From the NCBI RefSeq assembly GCF_018446385.1, contig NC_056000.1:30644011-30708010 (forward strand): 64,000 nucleotides of DNA. Direction: 5' to 3'. The first letter of the stretch is position 1. Each line of letters starts with the position of its first letter. Both the position numbers and the translations under genes were made by a program. The notes under the pieces are model-generated. The model had not been told where the DNA came from, ran no database searches, and worked only from the letters and a program-made list of their open reading frames with translations. Shown here one piece after another: positions 36,027 through 47,459 of the stretch. This DNA is from Zingiber officinale (taxonomy: Eukaryota; Streptophyta; Magnoliopsida; Zingiberales; Zingiberaceae).

Positions 36027-36899
36027 TGTTGGTTAGTCCTAGGAAAACGTACCGATTCCACTGTATAAAATTTTTTTGTACAAGTGTCGAACCTTTCCTT
36101 AAATAACCTATTGTGTTCTTTAGAAGTTAAATTAAGAATTGCAGACGGAACTTAACATCATTGATTTCAAATTTAACTTATCTGTTCTTAATGGTTTAGA
36201 TTTGAATCGCAAGCGGAACTTAACACTATTGATTCAAATCCACCTATGTTATTAATTTCATTAAATATTAATTTCCAAAATTGGCAAGAGTTTAAGTCCA
36301 CCTGCGGGGTTTAACATGATAATCCTTATGAGCTCCTCTTGAGGGCATTCTCAACCTAGATAACTAGGACACAGATTCCTTTTATAATCAACAACACACA
36401 CTATAAGTAATATCATTTCCCAACTTATCGGGCTTATTGACTTATCAAGTTAAATCTCACCCATTGATAAGTCAAAGAAATAAATACTAAATATATATAT
36501 TTGTTATTATATTAGGATCAAGAGCACACACTTCTATAACAACTAAGGTGTAGTTCTTTTATAAAGTTAGTATAAAAAGGACTTACCTAAAATGGTCATA
36601 CTCAATACACTTGGAGTGTATTAGTATAATTTATTAGTTAAGATAAACTAATACTTAATTACACTACGACTACTTCAACGGTTTGTTCCTTTCCATCTTA
36701 GTCGCGAGCAACTGTTTATAATTTTTAAAGAACCGACAACATGATCTTCTGTGTGTGACACCACACACTATGTTGTCTACTATATAAATTAATTGAACAA
36801 ATTACATTTAACAAATAAATTTAGATACTGACCACTGTGATTTTTTATTTCTAAATAAATGTTTATACAAAAGCTAGGCTTTTAGTATACACTCTAACA
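36027..36899. repeat. Solo LTR, copy B (internally deleted, 0.87 kb)
   Basis: Same family as 23061-25416: starts TGTTGGTTAGTCC and ends TATACACTCTAACA. About 1.4 kb of the middle is missing: sequence jumps from AATATTAATTTCCAAAATTGG to the GTCCACCTGC-GGGTTTAACATG block at about 36280. Flanks AAAAG (36022-36026) and AAATG (36900-36904) match at 4 of 5 positions, consistent with an aged target duplication. It interrupts the Gypsy pol. Confidence 0.8.
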
Positions 36900-36904
36900 A
36901 AATG

Positions 36905-38190
36905 ATCACGTGATCAAGGTCTTGAGTTATTCGATGAAACCAATGTTAGCTAAGACGACTAACCATTGTCTTGTAATACATACCACGATTGCTCCAGAGG
37001 TTCAATAACCTCTAGTGACGAGCAATGCACACTAGGGTAGAGAAGCACTATCAATAAATAGCTAACCGACATAACTGTCGATCGTCGCTTTGCTTCTCGA
37101 AGATCATCATCTGAAACTTCCACTCGGTAACAGTGGAACTTCATAAGTCCCTAAGTACCAACGAGGATATCCGCGACTGGTCCATGAGTCAGGATCCCCC
37201 ATGGAACAGCATTAGGCGAATCGACTGGTCATCGCCTTATAAATCGTTATGCTACCAAAGGAGGTAGAGAGGTACTCTCTCTCAAAACACCTCAAAAATA
37301 ATCATCAAGTGATGTATGGACCTCCAAAAATCCTCATCTGCTTCTTCCTTCACGTGGTGTCTGGTCATGTAAAAGATAAGCAGCTAACTTCAACTTTTCT
37401 TCACCAGTACATGTCATATATCTAAATGTACTCCCCAAGTTATACAACCAAGTAACGGTTATATCCCGTAAGTATTAAGCAGCTAGCTCTACGCTTTTCC
37501 ACATCAGTGAGGGTCATCTATCTCAATGTACCTCTAAAACTATCCAACCAGATACAGACAGCCCATGGTCAAAGTCCCCATGGAATAGGATACATCGATC
37601 CTTTACAGACTATTCAACAATGGTATGCGACTAACTTAGTCAATTCTACGTCTGTGCAAGTCATGAACTCAAATGTGCCTTCTGGGCTATCTAACCAAAC
37701 ACAAATAACCCAAAGGTCAAAATCTTCATGAAATAGAGTAAGTCAGTCTCCTACTGACAGAACTAATAAAAATATTTCGGTACTCTACTAACTACACCAA
37801 TAAGAATGGATCAGTCCTCTACTGACCAAGTCAACAAAGGTAAATCGAACCTCTACAAACTAAAGCAACTAGGATAAATCAATCCTCTACTACCCCAAGT
37901 CAATAAAGGTAAATCAGTTCTCTACTAATCGAATCAACAAGAGTAAATTGGTCATCTACTGACCAAATTGCCAAAAATAAATCAGTCCTCTACTGACCGA
38001 ACCAACACGAGTAAATTGATACTCTACTGATCAAGCCAACATGATATTTAGCAGATACTATCCACTATTAAACTAGTGATAATAGAAACTAATAATACTG
38101 GTTGTATGGTAAAAGAAATCTCATGAGATTGTAATCCTTGATGTACAGTAGGGTTAACCGTAATCAGTGATTGACCCAACACAGGAAATG
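36905..38190. other. Unassigned repeat-derived region
   Basis: No coding sequence recognised. Probably the internal or leader part of the minus-strand Gypsy element whose LTR starts at 41924, because the non-autonomous Copia element separates the two. It ends in a 34-bp minisatellite. Confidence 0.35.
37738..38045. repeat. 34-bp minisatellite (about nine units)
   Basis: Units of the form AATCAGTCCTCTACTGACC plus a 15-nt AACCAACAAGAGTA-like tail recur with substitutions. The CAGT...ACTG halves are complementary. Confidence 0.75.
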
Positions 38191-38195
38191 CATGC

Positions 38196-39149
38196 AACAA
38201 ACAAGTTAAGTTAGGTCATGTCTGTTTCTAACCTGGTGTCTAAGTGTGCAGGAGCTTAGGAGCACAGGTACTCGAGCGGAAGACGCAGCTAGCGAGAAGG
38301 ACGGCACGTGGTGCGTCCGAGGGACGAGGTGCTGCGGAAGAGTACACCGGCGGACGAGAAGGAAGTGCGCACGGTGGTTCCGAGGTACGAAAGCCGGAGC
38401 GGAAGATTGTTCGGGGAGCAAGAGACGCAGCTAGCGCGAAGGTCGGCACGGGGTGCGACCGAGGGACGAAGTCTGCAGATGAGTACGCTGGTGGACGAGA
38501 AGGGACATGCGGCAATTCCGAGGGACGAGAAGCCGGAGGGAAGCACGCTCGAGAAGACCGGAAGGTGGGTTCGGGTGAGCCCTATTCGGGATGTTAGAGA
38601 TCACCCAAGCAAGCGGAGCCGGAGCAGAAAGACCCGGACCATAGGCGAGCTGAACCGGAGAAGAGAGCACGGACCAAAAGTCAACTGGGTTGACTTTTGG
38701 CTCCGGGGCGCCCGGAAGTGACTTTTTCACAGGATCGAGCTTTGACTCGATCCAACCGTTGGGGGATAAATTTTATCCCCCCAGGGGCCCGGAAAGCGCC
38801 CCGTCCAAGGCTATAAATATAGCCTTGGTCCAGAAGCTTTTCAACAATCACGATCATTCTATTTCCAAACACTTGTATGCTTTAGTTGTAGTTAAGCTTC
38901 TGTTTTCTGTGCCTAAACGCTGTAAGAGGCTTCTCCGCCTGAAGGAGTTTTTGAGCTTAATCTTCCTTGGATTAACAACCACATCGGTTGTAACCAAGTA
39001 AACATCTGGTTCCTCGTCTTTTCTTTTATGCTTTTATTTATCTGCTTAATTCATTTTATAAGTGTTAGTTTAATCGTTTGAGGAAGGGTTGTCTGTTTTT
39101 AATTGACAGGTTATTTACCAACCCCTCTAGTCGGCCCAACGGTCCTAAA
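38196..39149 (+). repeat. 5' LTR of the non-autonomous Copia element
   Basis: Aligns with 40745-41745 with roughly 5% differences plus two deletions in the GCGCCCGG-rich segment. Contains a TATAAATA box at 38812-38819 and, about 40 bp upstream (38760-38780), a perfect 10-bp-arm palindrome around GGGGGATAAA. Confidence 0.85.
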
Positions 39150-39151
39150 AG

Positions 39152-39164
39152 TGGTATCAGAGCC
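39152..39164 (+). other. Primer-binding site (initiator tRNA-Met)
   Basis: TGGTATCAGAGCC, two bases after the 5' LTR end; the standard plant Copia site. Confidence 0.9.
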
Positions 39165-39203
39165 AAGACGCCTCAGAAGGACTAATCGCCGTCTGAAGCA
39201 ACA

Positions 39204-39689
39204 ATGGCCGGAGCTAGCGACTACCCACCAGCATTCGAGGGGGAGCTTTCTTCATGGAAGCAACAAATGAAGGTATTCCTTAACTCTGATATTAGTATTT
39301 CTCTAATAATGGAAATAGGTTATGAAGCACCGAAAGACACGAACGGAGAGAAAATCGGCATACGCCTATGGAACGAGAAGCAACGTGAAGAGTCCATGGC
39401 AAATGCTCGGGCAGAGTTTCACATTCTAAGCGCAATACCAACTAAAGATTTCGACAGAGTCGGAGAGTACAAAAGCGCGAAAGAACTTTGGGAAAAGTTC
39501 TTAATGCTCTATGAAGAACCGGTTGAAGTCGTCTCCTCAATAGACATCGAGCCGTCATCAGAAGAATCCGAGACCAAGACAGCCCCAACAGCCGAAGTAC
39601 ATCCCGAGATCGATGAAGGGGGAGAATCTTCGGAAGAAATTAATTCAACAGGGGGAGAACCAATGGCCGACGAGGTAAGTAAGGTATGA
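39204..39689 (+). CDS. Truncated Copia gag-like protein, 161 aa
   Basis: Starts MAGASDYPPAFEGELSSWKQ, 40 bp after the primer-binding site. It keeps the Copia gag N-terminal region (EGELSSWKQQMKVFL, then SAKELWEKFLMLYE). Instead of the rest of gag and its zinc knuckle it ends in an acidic Glu/Ser-rich tail. No protease, integrase or RT follow. It may be a domesticated packaging-only gag of a parasitic element; function not shown. Confidence 0.75.
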   Translation: MAGASDYPPAFEGELSSWKQQMKVFLNSDISISLIMEIGYEAPKDTNGEKIGIRLWNEKQREESMANARAEFHILSAIPTKDFDRVGEYKSAKELWEKFLMLYEEPVEVVSSIDIEPSSEESETKTAPTAEVHPEIDEGGESSEEINSTGGEPMADEVSKV

Positions 39690-40701
39690 CCTCTACCCTC
39701 TGAACAACTGGTTCAATTAATCAAATTACCTGAAGATTTTTGCGAACCAAAATTTGAATTATCGAAAGAACTTTTCGGATTAAAAAATCTTCGGTAGAAT
39801 AATTGTTGCAAATTACAAAATATTTTTTCGAAAGAATTATGCAACTTAGAAATATTATCGAAAACTTTTTCTGGATCTAAAAATTTCGAATTACAAATTA
39901 CTTTACTGAAAAAGTTTTGTGAATTAGAAATTGATTCATCAAACAAAATTTTCAGATTAAGAAATCTATTATTAATAGATCCCTGCAAACTATTATTGTT
40001 AAAAAATTCTTACAAATTACAAAATATTCCTTCAAACGAATTTTGCACATTGCCGAAAGAATTTTTTATATTGTCGAAAAATTTTATCAAGTTAAAATCT
40101 ATGCCATCCGAATATTTCTGTGAAATTGAAATTCAAAAAATAATAGAAATTAACATGATACAAATTTCTGCATGTATAATCTTTGTGGCGTTAAATCTAA
40201 AAAAGATTTATTTAAGAAATTATGATAAGTTAAAATAGAAATTTAAAACTTTCTGATAAATAGAATTAAGAACTAAATAAATAAATAAATGCATAGAAAT
40301 TTTTTAAATGTTTAAATTTTCTTGCATAAAAGTCTTTTGGGGTTAGAAAGTTTTTTTTAACTTAGAAACTTTTCAAAAATCTATTGTTGACTTAGAAATA
40401 TTTTAACAGATAACTTTTCAAAATTTTCTAAGTCTTTAAACCCTTAGAATTTTAAACCCCATTTTATTGTGATCAAAGGGGGAAAAGAAGAAGTATAAGT
40501 TTAGGGGGAGGTAGAAAAAATTGAAAATTAAAATTTTCTGTTGAAATTTAATTCTTTCTATCTTATTACACTCAATTATTGAAAATTAAAACTTTCTGTT
40601 GAAATTTAATTTTGTTCTATCTTATTGCACTTAATTGCAATATAAGTTAGTTTATGTTTTATGTCTATTTTTTTCCCTAGCTTAACTTGGGTTGATCACA
40701 C
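39690..40701 (+). other. AT-rich internal filler of the non-autonomous element
   Basis: Low-complexity sequence with recurring TCGAAAGAATT / AATTACAAA motifs and purine patches (AGGGGGAGG near 40503). No coding sequence recognised. Confidence 0.5.
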
Positions 40702-40716
40702 AAAAAAGGGGGAGAT
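40702..40716 (+). other. Polypurine tract
   Basis: AAAAAAGGGGGAGAT directly before the TGTTGG start of the 3' LTR. Confidence 0.9.
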
Positions 40717-41745
40717 TGTTGGAACCCCAAGGTTGGTTTTGGTGTGACCAACAAGTTAAGTTAGGTCCTGTCTGTTTCTAACCTGATGTCTAAGTGTGCA
40801 GGAGCTTAGGAGCACAAGTACTCGAGCGGAAGACGCAGCTAGCAAGAAGGACGGCACGTGGTGCGTCCGAGGGACGAGGTGCTGCGGAAGAGTACACCAG
40901 CGGATGAGAAGGAAGTGCGCGCAGTGGTTCCGTGGTACGAAAGCCGGAGCGGAAGATTGCTCGGGGAGCAAGAGACGCAGCTAGCGCGAAGGTCGGCACG
41001 GGGTGCGACCGAGGGACGAAGTCTGCAGATGAGTACGCTGGTGGACGAGAAGGGACACGCGACAATTCCGAGGGACGAGAAGCCGAAGGGAAGCACGCTC
41101 GAGAAGACCGGAAGGTGGGTTCGGGTGAGCCCTATTCCGGATGCCAGAGATTACCCAAGCAAGCGGAGCCGGAGCAGAAAGACCCGGACCAGAGGCGAGC
41201 TGAAGCGGAAAAGAGAGCACGGACCAAAAGTCAACTGGGTTGACTTTTGGCTCCGGGGCGCCCGGAACTGTCCGGGGTGCCCGGAACTGTCCGAGGCGCC
41301 CTGAGCAGTATTTCACAGGATCGAGCTTTGACTCGATCCAACCGTTGGGGGATAAATTTTATCCCCCCCAGGGCGCCCGGAACCCTTCCAGGCGCCCCGA
41401 CCAAGGCTATAAATATAGCCTTGGTCCAGAAGCTTTTCAACAATCACGATCATTCTATTTCCAAACACTTGTATGCTTTAGTTGTAGTTAAGCTTCCGTT
41501 TCCTGTGCCTAAACGCTGTAAGAGGCTTCTCTGCCTGAAGGAGTTTTTGAGCTTAATCTTCCTTGGATTAACAACCACATCGGTTGTAACCAAGTAAACA
41601 TCTGGTGCCTCGTCTTTTCTTTTATGCTTTTATTTATCTGCTTAATTCATTTTACAAGTGTTAGCTTAATCGTTCGAGGAAGGGTTGTCTGTTTTTAATT
41701 GACAGGTTATTTACCAACCCCTCTAGCCGGCCCAACGGTCCTACA
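40717..41745 (+). repeat. 3' LTR of the non-autonomous Copia element (1,029 bp)
   Basis: TGTTGGAACCCC to CGGTCCTACA. TATAAATA lies at 41408-41415. Upstream are three GGCGCCCGGAAC-type repeats (41256-41310 and 41370-41400), two of which are lost in the 5' LTR, and the same GGGGGATAAA palindrome. Confidence 0.88.
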
Positions 41746-41923
41746 CTATGCATGTACTAACAGAAGTGGATGATAACAGTAAACTAACATACCTCCTATA
41801 GCTTGGAAATTTCTGTCGTTGTCTGGTCCCAAAACTCGAAAAGTCATATCGAGAAACCAAATCATGAAAATCCAAAACATAAAAAATATGCCTCGTAAAC
41901 CTTTAGCTCTGATACCAATAAAT
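41746..41923 (-). other. Leader and primer-binding site of a minus-strand Gypsy element
   Basis: The reverse complement of 41906-41917 reads TGGTATCAGAGC, just inside the LTR that starts at 41924. This orients the element on the minus strand. Confidence 0.65.
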
Positions 41924-42682
41924 TGTCACACCCCTAAAGGAGTCCCTACCGAAAAATTTCGACAACATCTTCCCTGTACCGGTGACAATCTGAGGCATAC
42001 ATACATACAAAATACATCAGCCACATACGGCTGGAATATACACACAATCACGCAGTTAATAATGCAGCCCACACGGTTGAAACATAACATAACCACGCAA
42101 TTAATAATGCAGCCTACTCGGCTGAAACATAGCACAACGAAAATCACAAAATAACGAATATGAAACAAACAAAACAACTAACTGCGAACCAATACCCATC
42201 ACAATAATCACATCCAATGTAGACATGAAATTAACCTTAAAACTCACCCAAATCTAGATGCTTCACTATTGACTCGCAATCGACGAAGATTGTTGTCACA
42301 ATGGGTGATTGGAGCAAGATCATGTTGCTGTTCAAAGGTTCAAATACACATAAATCATTACTAAAATAGATCATACACTACAATCAACCGCTAAAGATGA
42401 TCTATTACCTCCAAAGCAACAAGCAGCACAATACTTCGATAAACTGTACTTCATCGAAATGTTGGCCAGAAGCTTCTTGCTGGACACAGGATCGAAGCCT
42501 AATTCTGATTGCTCTACAATGCACTCACGGCCGAAGAGGAAGGGAATCAGCTTGCATCGACGTTTGCTAGAGCTTCGATATATCCAAAGAAGGTGGAGGT
42601 CAGTGGTGATCGCAACACCAGCAGCGATAGCGGCTGACCAGGGGGGCACAGCAAGGATGATGCTGCCGCGGTGAGATCACGA

Positions 42683-45246
42683 TGTTGGTTGCTACTCAGA
42701 ATACCGTTCTAGTTCCCTTGTGTAAAAATTTGTACAAGCATAGAACTATCCTAGTTACCCATGTGCTCTACCGAAGTTAAATTTGGATTGCAAACGATGC
42801 TTAACATTATTAATCCAAATTGTCTTTCAGAAGTTAAGCTTGGATTGGAAACGATACTTAACATTTTTACTCCAAGTTTAACCGCTGTGATCTTCCTAAG
42901 TTAAACCATATTACAGAAGTTATCAAATATCTATTTCAAAGATCGGCTTCCAGGTTAAACATGGCGAGGCACTAGGCCTTCTTGGGTATGGGATCATCCA
43001 CCACTTCCTAGACAAAGCCTCACAAAGAAATCAGATATTTAACTTTCTATAGTAAACTAGGTTTAACTATAGAGACCTCAATAGAAATACATTATCGAAA
43101 CATGAAATCGAAAAATAAAATCGATAACAAAAACGATAACTTAAATCGATAGCCTCTTGTGTTTGGTTTTACAAGATCTATACAAAGAACATGAACTAGT
43201 TATGATGCAGAAACAAATAACTAGTTATACCTTTCTTTGTAGCTTATAGACCTCTTGATCTTCTGTTGTATTCCTCTCCTTCTCTGGGACATCGTGTGGA
43301 CGACGATCTACCAAGATGAAATCCACCCAAGCTCCTTCTTTTCCTCCAAGACTCTTGAGCCACCAAGGGATGCCAAAATAGGAAACTTTCTTCCTTTCTT
43401 CTCCTTCTAGTAACCTGCCACCTATGTAAAGTCTTCTCCTTTTTCCTTCAAGTTTCAACCACCAAAGAATATGAATGCCGACCTTAGAAAGAATACAAGA
43501 AGAGAAGAAGGAAGGTGTGCCGCCGGCCTAAGGAAGAGAGAGGGAGAAAGGGGTTGGCCACACCAAGGAAAAGAAAGGAGAGAATAGGGTTGTGTTCTCT
43601 CATGAGGCACCCTCTCCTTCTCTTTTATAATCTATGGTCAAGGTAAAAGAGAAAAGTTTTAAACATAATTAAAACTTCCTTATTTGTGGCCTCCCTTTAA
43701 AAAAGAAAATTTTAACAACAATTAAAATCTTTCTTTTCTAAATTTCCTATTGTACACGACAATAAAGGGAAGTTTTAAAATTAATCTCTCTCTTTTAAAA
43801 TATATAGACAACTATAAAAAAAAGGAAAGATTAATTAAAACTTTTCTTTTTAAAACATGGTTAAAAAAGGAAAGTTTTATCAAAAATTAAAATCTCTCTT
43901 TTAAATATTATAGATAACTACAAATAAGGAAAGATTTTAACAAAATTAAAATCTCTCTTTAATCCTTTGTAGATAGCTATAAAAGGAAAGATTTTAAAAT
44001 TTTAAAACTCACTTTTAAAACCATGAGGATGACTATAAAAGGAAAGTTTTTAACAAAATTAAAATCTTTCTTTTAACCATTGTAGATAACTACAAAAAAG
44101 GAAAGATTTTAACAAAATAAAATCTCTCTTTTAACCATTATAGATTACTACAAATAAGGAAAGATTTAACAAAATTTTGTTTACAAAACTTCCTTTTATT
44201 TTACTTTGGCCGGCCCCATGCTTGGTCGGCCCCTACTTGGGCTCCATAAAGGGCTTGGCCGACCCTAGCTTGGGCTCCAAGCTTGGCTTGGCCGGCCACA
44301 ACAAGATGGGTAAGAAGCTTGGCTCTAAGTGGATATAAGGCTTTATAAATAAGAGGCTACAACAGGGACCGAGAGGAGGAATTGGTTTTGGTCTCCCAAT
44401 GAGCTTGAGCTTTCCGTGTTCGTCCCGAACACCCAACTCAAGTTCATCAATAATAACTCATACCATTAAAGAGTTATTATTGCACTATCGCACCAATCCC
44501 ATATTACAATATGTGCTCCTTTTTATCATGAGTACGTTAGTCTCCCTGTATTTAAGATATCGAATACTTACTAATTAAATGAGTTACTGACAACTCACTT
44601 AATTAATATCTAGCTCCAAGAGTAGTACCACTCAAACTTATTGTCATGTCGGACTAAGTCCACCTGCAGGGTTTATATGACAATCTTTATGAGCTCCTCA
44701 AGGAGATATCATCAACTTAGATTACTAGGACACAGTTTCATTCTATAATCAACAAGACACCATATAAATAATATCATTTCCCAACTTATCGGGCCTATTG
44801 ATTTAACGAACTAATAGCACCCTTTGATAAATTAAAGAAATAAATATTAAGTATACGTGCTTGTTATTATATCATGATTAAGAGTACGCACTTCCATAAT
44901 AACAGAGGTTTTGTTCTTTTATGTAGTCAGTATAAAAAGAAACTACCTCATATGGTCCTGCTCAATACACTCATAGTGTACTAGTATAATTTTATAGTCA
45001 AGATAAACTAACACCAAATTAACTACAACCACTCCAATGGTTTGTCTCATTCCATCTTGGTTGTGAGCTACTATTTATAATTTATAAATAACTGATAATA
45101 TGATCTTTTGTGTGTCACCTCACGTCATGTTATCTACAATATAAATTAAATGGACAACTACACTGAGCATAAATGTAGACTTTTGGCCAATGTGATTCTT
45201 ATAAATGTTTATACAAAAAGCTAGGCTTTTAGTATACATCCTAACA
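42683..45246. repeat. Solo LTR, copy C (2.56 kb), target duplication CACGA
   Basis: Starts TGTTGGTTGCTAC and ends AGTATACATCCTAACA. A perfect CACGA duplication flanks it at 42678-42682 and 45247-45251. Same family as copies A and B. Its middle contains many diverged AAAATCTCTCTTTTAA / GGAAAGATTTTAA repeats (43640-44190). No internal coding domain. Confidence 0.88.
43640..44190. repeat. Imperfect 50-60-bp repeats inside solo LTR C
   Basis: Units such as TAGATAACTACAAA-AAGGAAAGATTTTAAC-AAAATTAAAATCTCTC recur at least eight times. The purine block and its complementary TTAAAATCTTTC block can pair within each unit. Confidence 0.65.
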
Positions 45247-45991
45247 CACGAAGAAGGGAGTAGAGAGATCGGGTGAAGGTCGGCATTGACGTTGCTGTTT
45301 TGATCCCTCGCAAAGCTCCGATGGTAGATCTGCACTGGAGATGCAGAGGGGAGGGAGAAGAAGTCGGCGTCAGGTTGTGGAGCGGCGATCTGACGATGGT
45401 GAAATGCGAAGGTGGTAATGATGAACCGAGAAAGCTGGTGGCCGACGTTGGATGACTGGCATCGAGCCATGGCAGTCGACGATCGGGAGAGGGAAATCGC
45501 AAGTGGAGCTTGAGTGGCTCTCGGCGCTAGCAGATCGAGTGGCTATCGGCACACGAAGGGGGCGGTAGCGCTAGGGCAATCGGCGATAAAGATGACACGA
45601 CGCTCGGGCGATCAAACGTTAGCAGGGCTGGGCGGTCGGTGATCGGGACTCACCGATGTCGGAGCCAGTTGATCAGGGGCGATGAGTGATCGGGAGAGGC
45701 GGCGAGTGAGGGAGAAGAGAAGGGGATCGGGAATGAGGAAGAAATCGAAGGTTTTCGAGCACTGTAGCACCACATAGGTTTTATACTTAGGATAAATTTA
45801 TTAAGTCCTATGTTAATTCCTTAATTAACTCCCACTTAAATAGAGTATTATAAACAGGCTTTCTCCATACCGAATAACTTTATCCCCTTAAATGACTCAT
45901 ACGAACTCCGTTTAAATTCCAGAAAATTCCAATAAGATTATTTGTCAAATAACCTTATTATTTAATTATTATTTGGGCATCGTATTTTACA

Positions 45992-46940
45992 TAATCAACC
46001 GAGTTAAGTTAGACTCTTAGGTTTGATCCCTTGTGTCTAAGTGTGCAGGAGCTTAGGAACACAAGAAGTCGAGCGAAAGATGCAGCTAATGAGAAGGATG
46101 ATACAGGAAGAAAGTCGACCGACTTGGTGCATCTCGGGACAAGGAGCTATAGAAGAGTACATCGATAGATGAGAAGGATGTGAATGGTGTTTCCGAGGGA
46201 TGAGAAGTCGGGAGGAAGATTGCTTGAGGAGAAGGCCGGAGTTGAGTTCGGGTGAGCTTAATTAGCTCTTGACAACTAGAGGATCACCCGAACGATTGGA
46301 CAAATCAACTGTTAAGTTAACTTTGTCCAAGCATCTGGACCAAGTCCAGGCGTTCAGACTTCATGCGCCCAGACCAGGTCCAGGCACCCGGAGCTGTCTC
46401 AGCCATATCAGCAAGTCATTGCCGAAAAGATCAAGATGAAATCCACGTCAGTCGACTCCAAGAGCTCAGACTAGGTCCAGGTGCCCAGGAAGCCGATAAT
46501 CTTTGAAGAAGAGTCATTGCAGAGTGGATCAAGTTGACCGAGTTCAGGTGCCCAGATCGAGTCCAGGCACTCGAGAGGTGTCACGTTAGCCAACGACTAA
46601 ATTCATCCAATGGATTATAAATAGACCCTGATCCTCAAAGTTTACAACAACACTTAGTACTTTCATTTCGTTATTTCTATTTTTGTAATTCTGTGCTTTC
46701 AACAATTGTAAAGAGGCTACTCTATCTGCTTGGAAGGAGATCATTTTAGTAGAGCTTTCACTGTCTTGGATTAATAACCTCCTTAGTTGCAAACCAAGTA
46801 AATCTTTGTCTCTTCCTTAATTAATGTTTTTATTGTCTTGAATTAATTAACATTTGTTTTTCCTTGCTAAGTTTAGAAGAGAAGTATTAATTTTTTTATT
46901 GCAGGGCTAGCTATTCAACCCCTTTTAACTGACCTACCTA
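45992..46940 (+). repeat. Older Copia LTR, related to the non-autonomous element
   Basis: GTCTAAGTGTGCAGGAGCTTAGGA and GGTTCGGGTGAGC-like stretches parallel the LTRs at 38196 and 40717, at much lower identity. It has its own set of CCAGGCGCCCAGACC-AGGTCCAGG palindromic repeats (46330-46575) upstream of TTATAAATAGA (46616). Its first bases are cut by the Gypsy LTR. Confidence 0.7.
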
Positions 46941-46949
46941 GACTTATAA

Positions 46950-47459
46950 GTGGCAAGAAAGTCAGGCTACTTTAGAAGGACTAATCGCCAACTAAAGAAA
47001 GAAGACGATGGTCAGATCGAGTATTATCCACTAAAGTTCAAGGGGGATTTTACAATATGGAAAAAAATGAAAGTATTTTTTAAGACTGATTGTGAAATTT
47101 TGCTAAGTATTAAATACGACTTTGTAGCACCCAGAGATCAGTACGAAGAAGAAAAAAAAAAGAACACCTTTGGAATAAGAAAGAGCAAAGCGACTTCGTG
47201 GCCAATGAAAAAATAGAATTTCATCTGCTGATCGTATTACCATATCAAGAAGTCAATTGCATCGGAAGGTACAACTAGGCCAACAAATTCTGGGAGAAGT
47301 TCTTGGAGCTTCACAAAGGAACATCAAAGGCAAAACTAATAAGATTGGGCATCCTCTGAAATTAGTTAACTACAAATCTCCGAATGGAAAAAAGGAAGAC
47401 AATGACTTAACTACTTGCAAAGATCAAAAAGTTGATTGTAAAACCGTTGGCATGTGAGA
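46950..47459 (+). pseudogene. Copia gag remnant, frameshifted
   Basis: Directly after the LTR, fragments in several frames read YYPLKFKGDFTIWKKMKVFF, then FHLLIVLPYQEVN and FWEKFLELHKGTSKAKL. This follows the gag order of related Copia elements. Poly-A-run slippage near 47150 and stops destroy the frame. It ends abruptly at a G tract (47457-47476). Confidence 0.65.

Larger units (their letters stand above)
38196..41745 (+). mobile_element. Non-autonomous Copia element (TR-GAG type)
   Basis: Two direct LTRs (38196-39149, missing its first ~40 bp, and 40717-41745) enclose 1.57 kb with a primer-binding site, a truncated gag ORF and a polypurine tract but no pol. Mobilisation would need enzymes in trans. 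ATGCATG occurs just outside both ends (38189-38195 and 41748-41754), a possible trace of the target site. Confidence 0.85.
41924..45991 (-). repeat. Gypsy-type LTR split by a solo LTR (net about 1.5 kb)
   Basis: On the minus strand it runs from TGTAAAATACGATGCCC (45991) to GGGGTGTGACA (41924), followed by a primer-binding site. Two pieces, 41924-42682 and 45247-45991, join when solo LTR C and one copy of its target duplication are removed. The family was judged from end sequences and primer site; no pol of this element is seen. Confidence 0.6.

Noticed and set aside
38206-38730. Multiple overlapping open frames of 60-137 codons in both Copia LTR copies
   Set aside because: They occur in all frames of GC-rich LTR DNA, differ between the two LTR copies, and show no domain.
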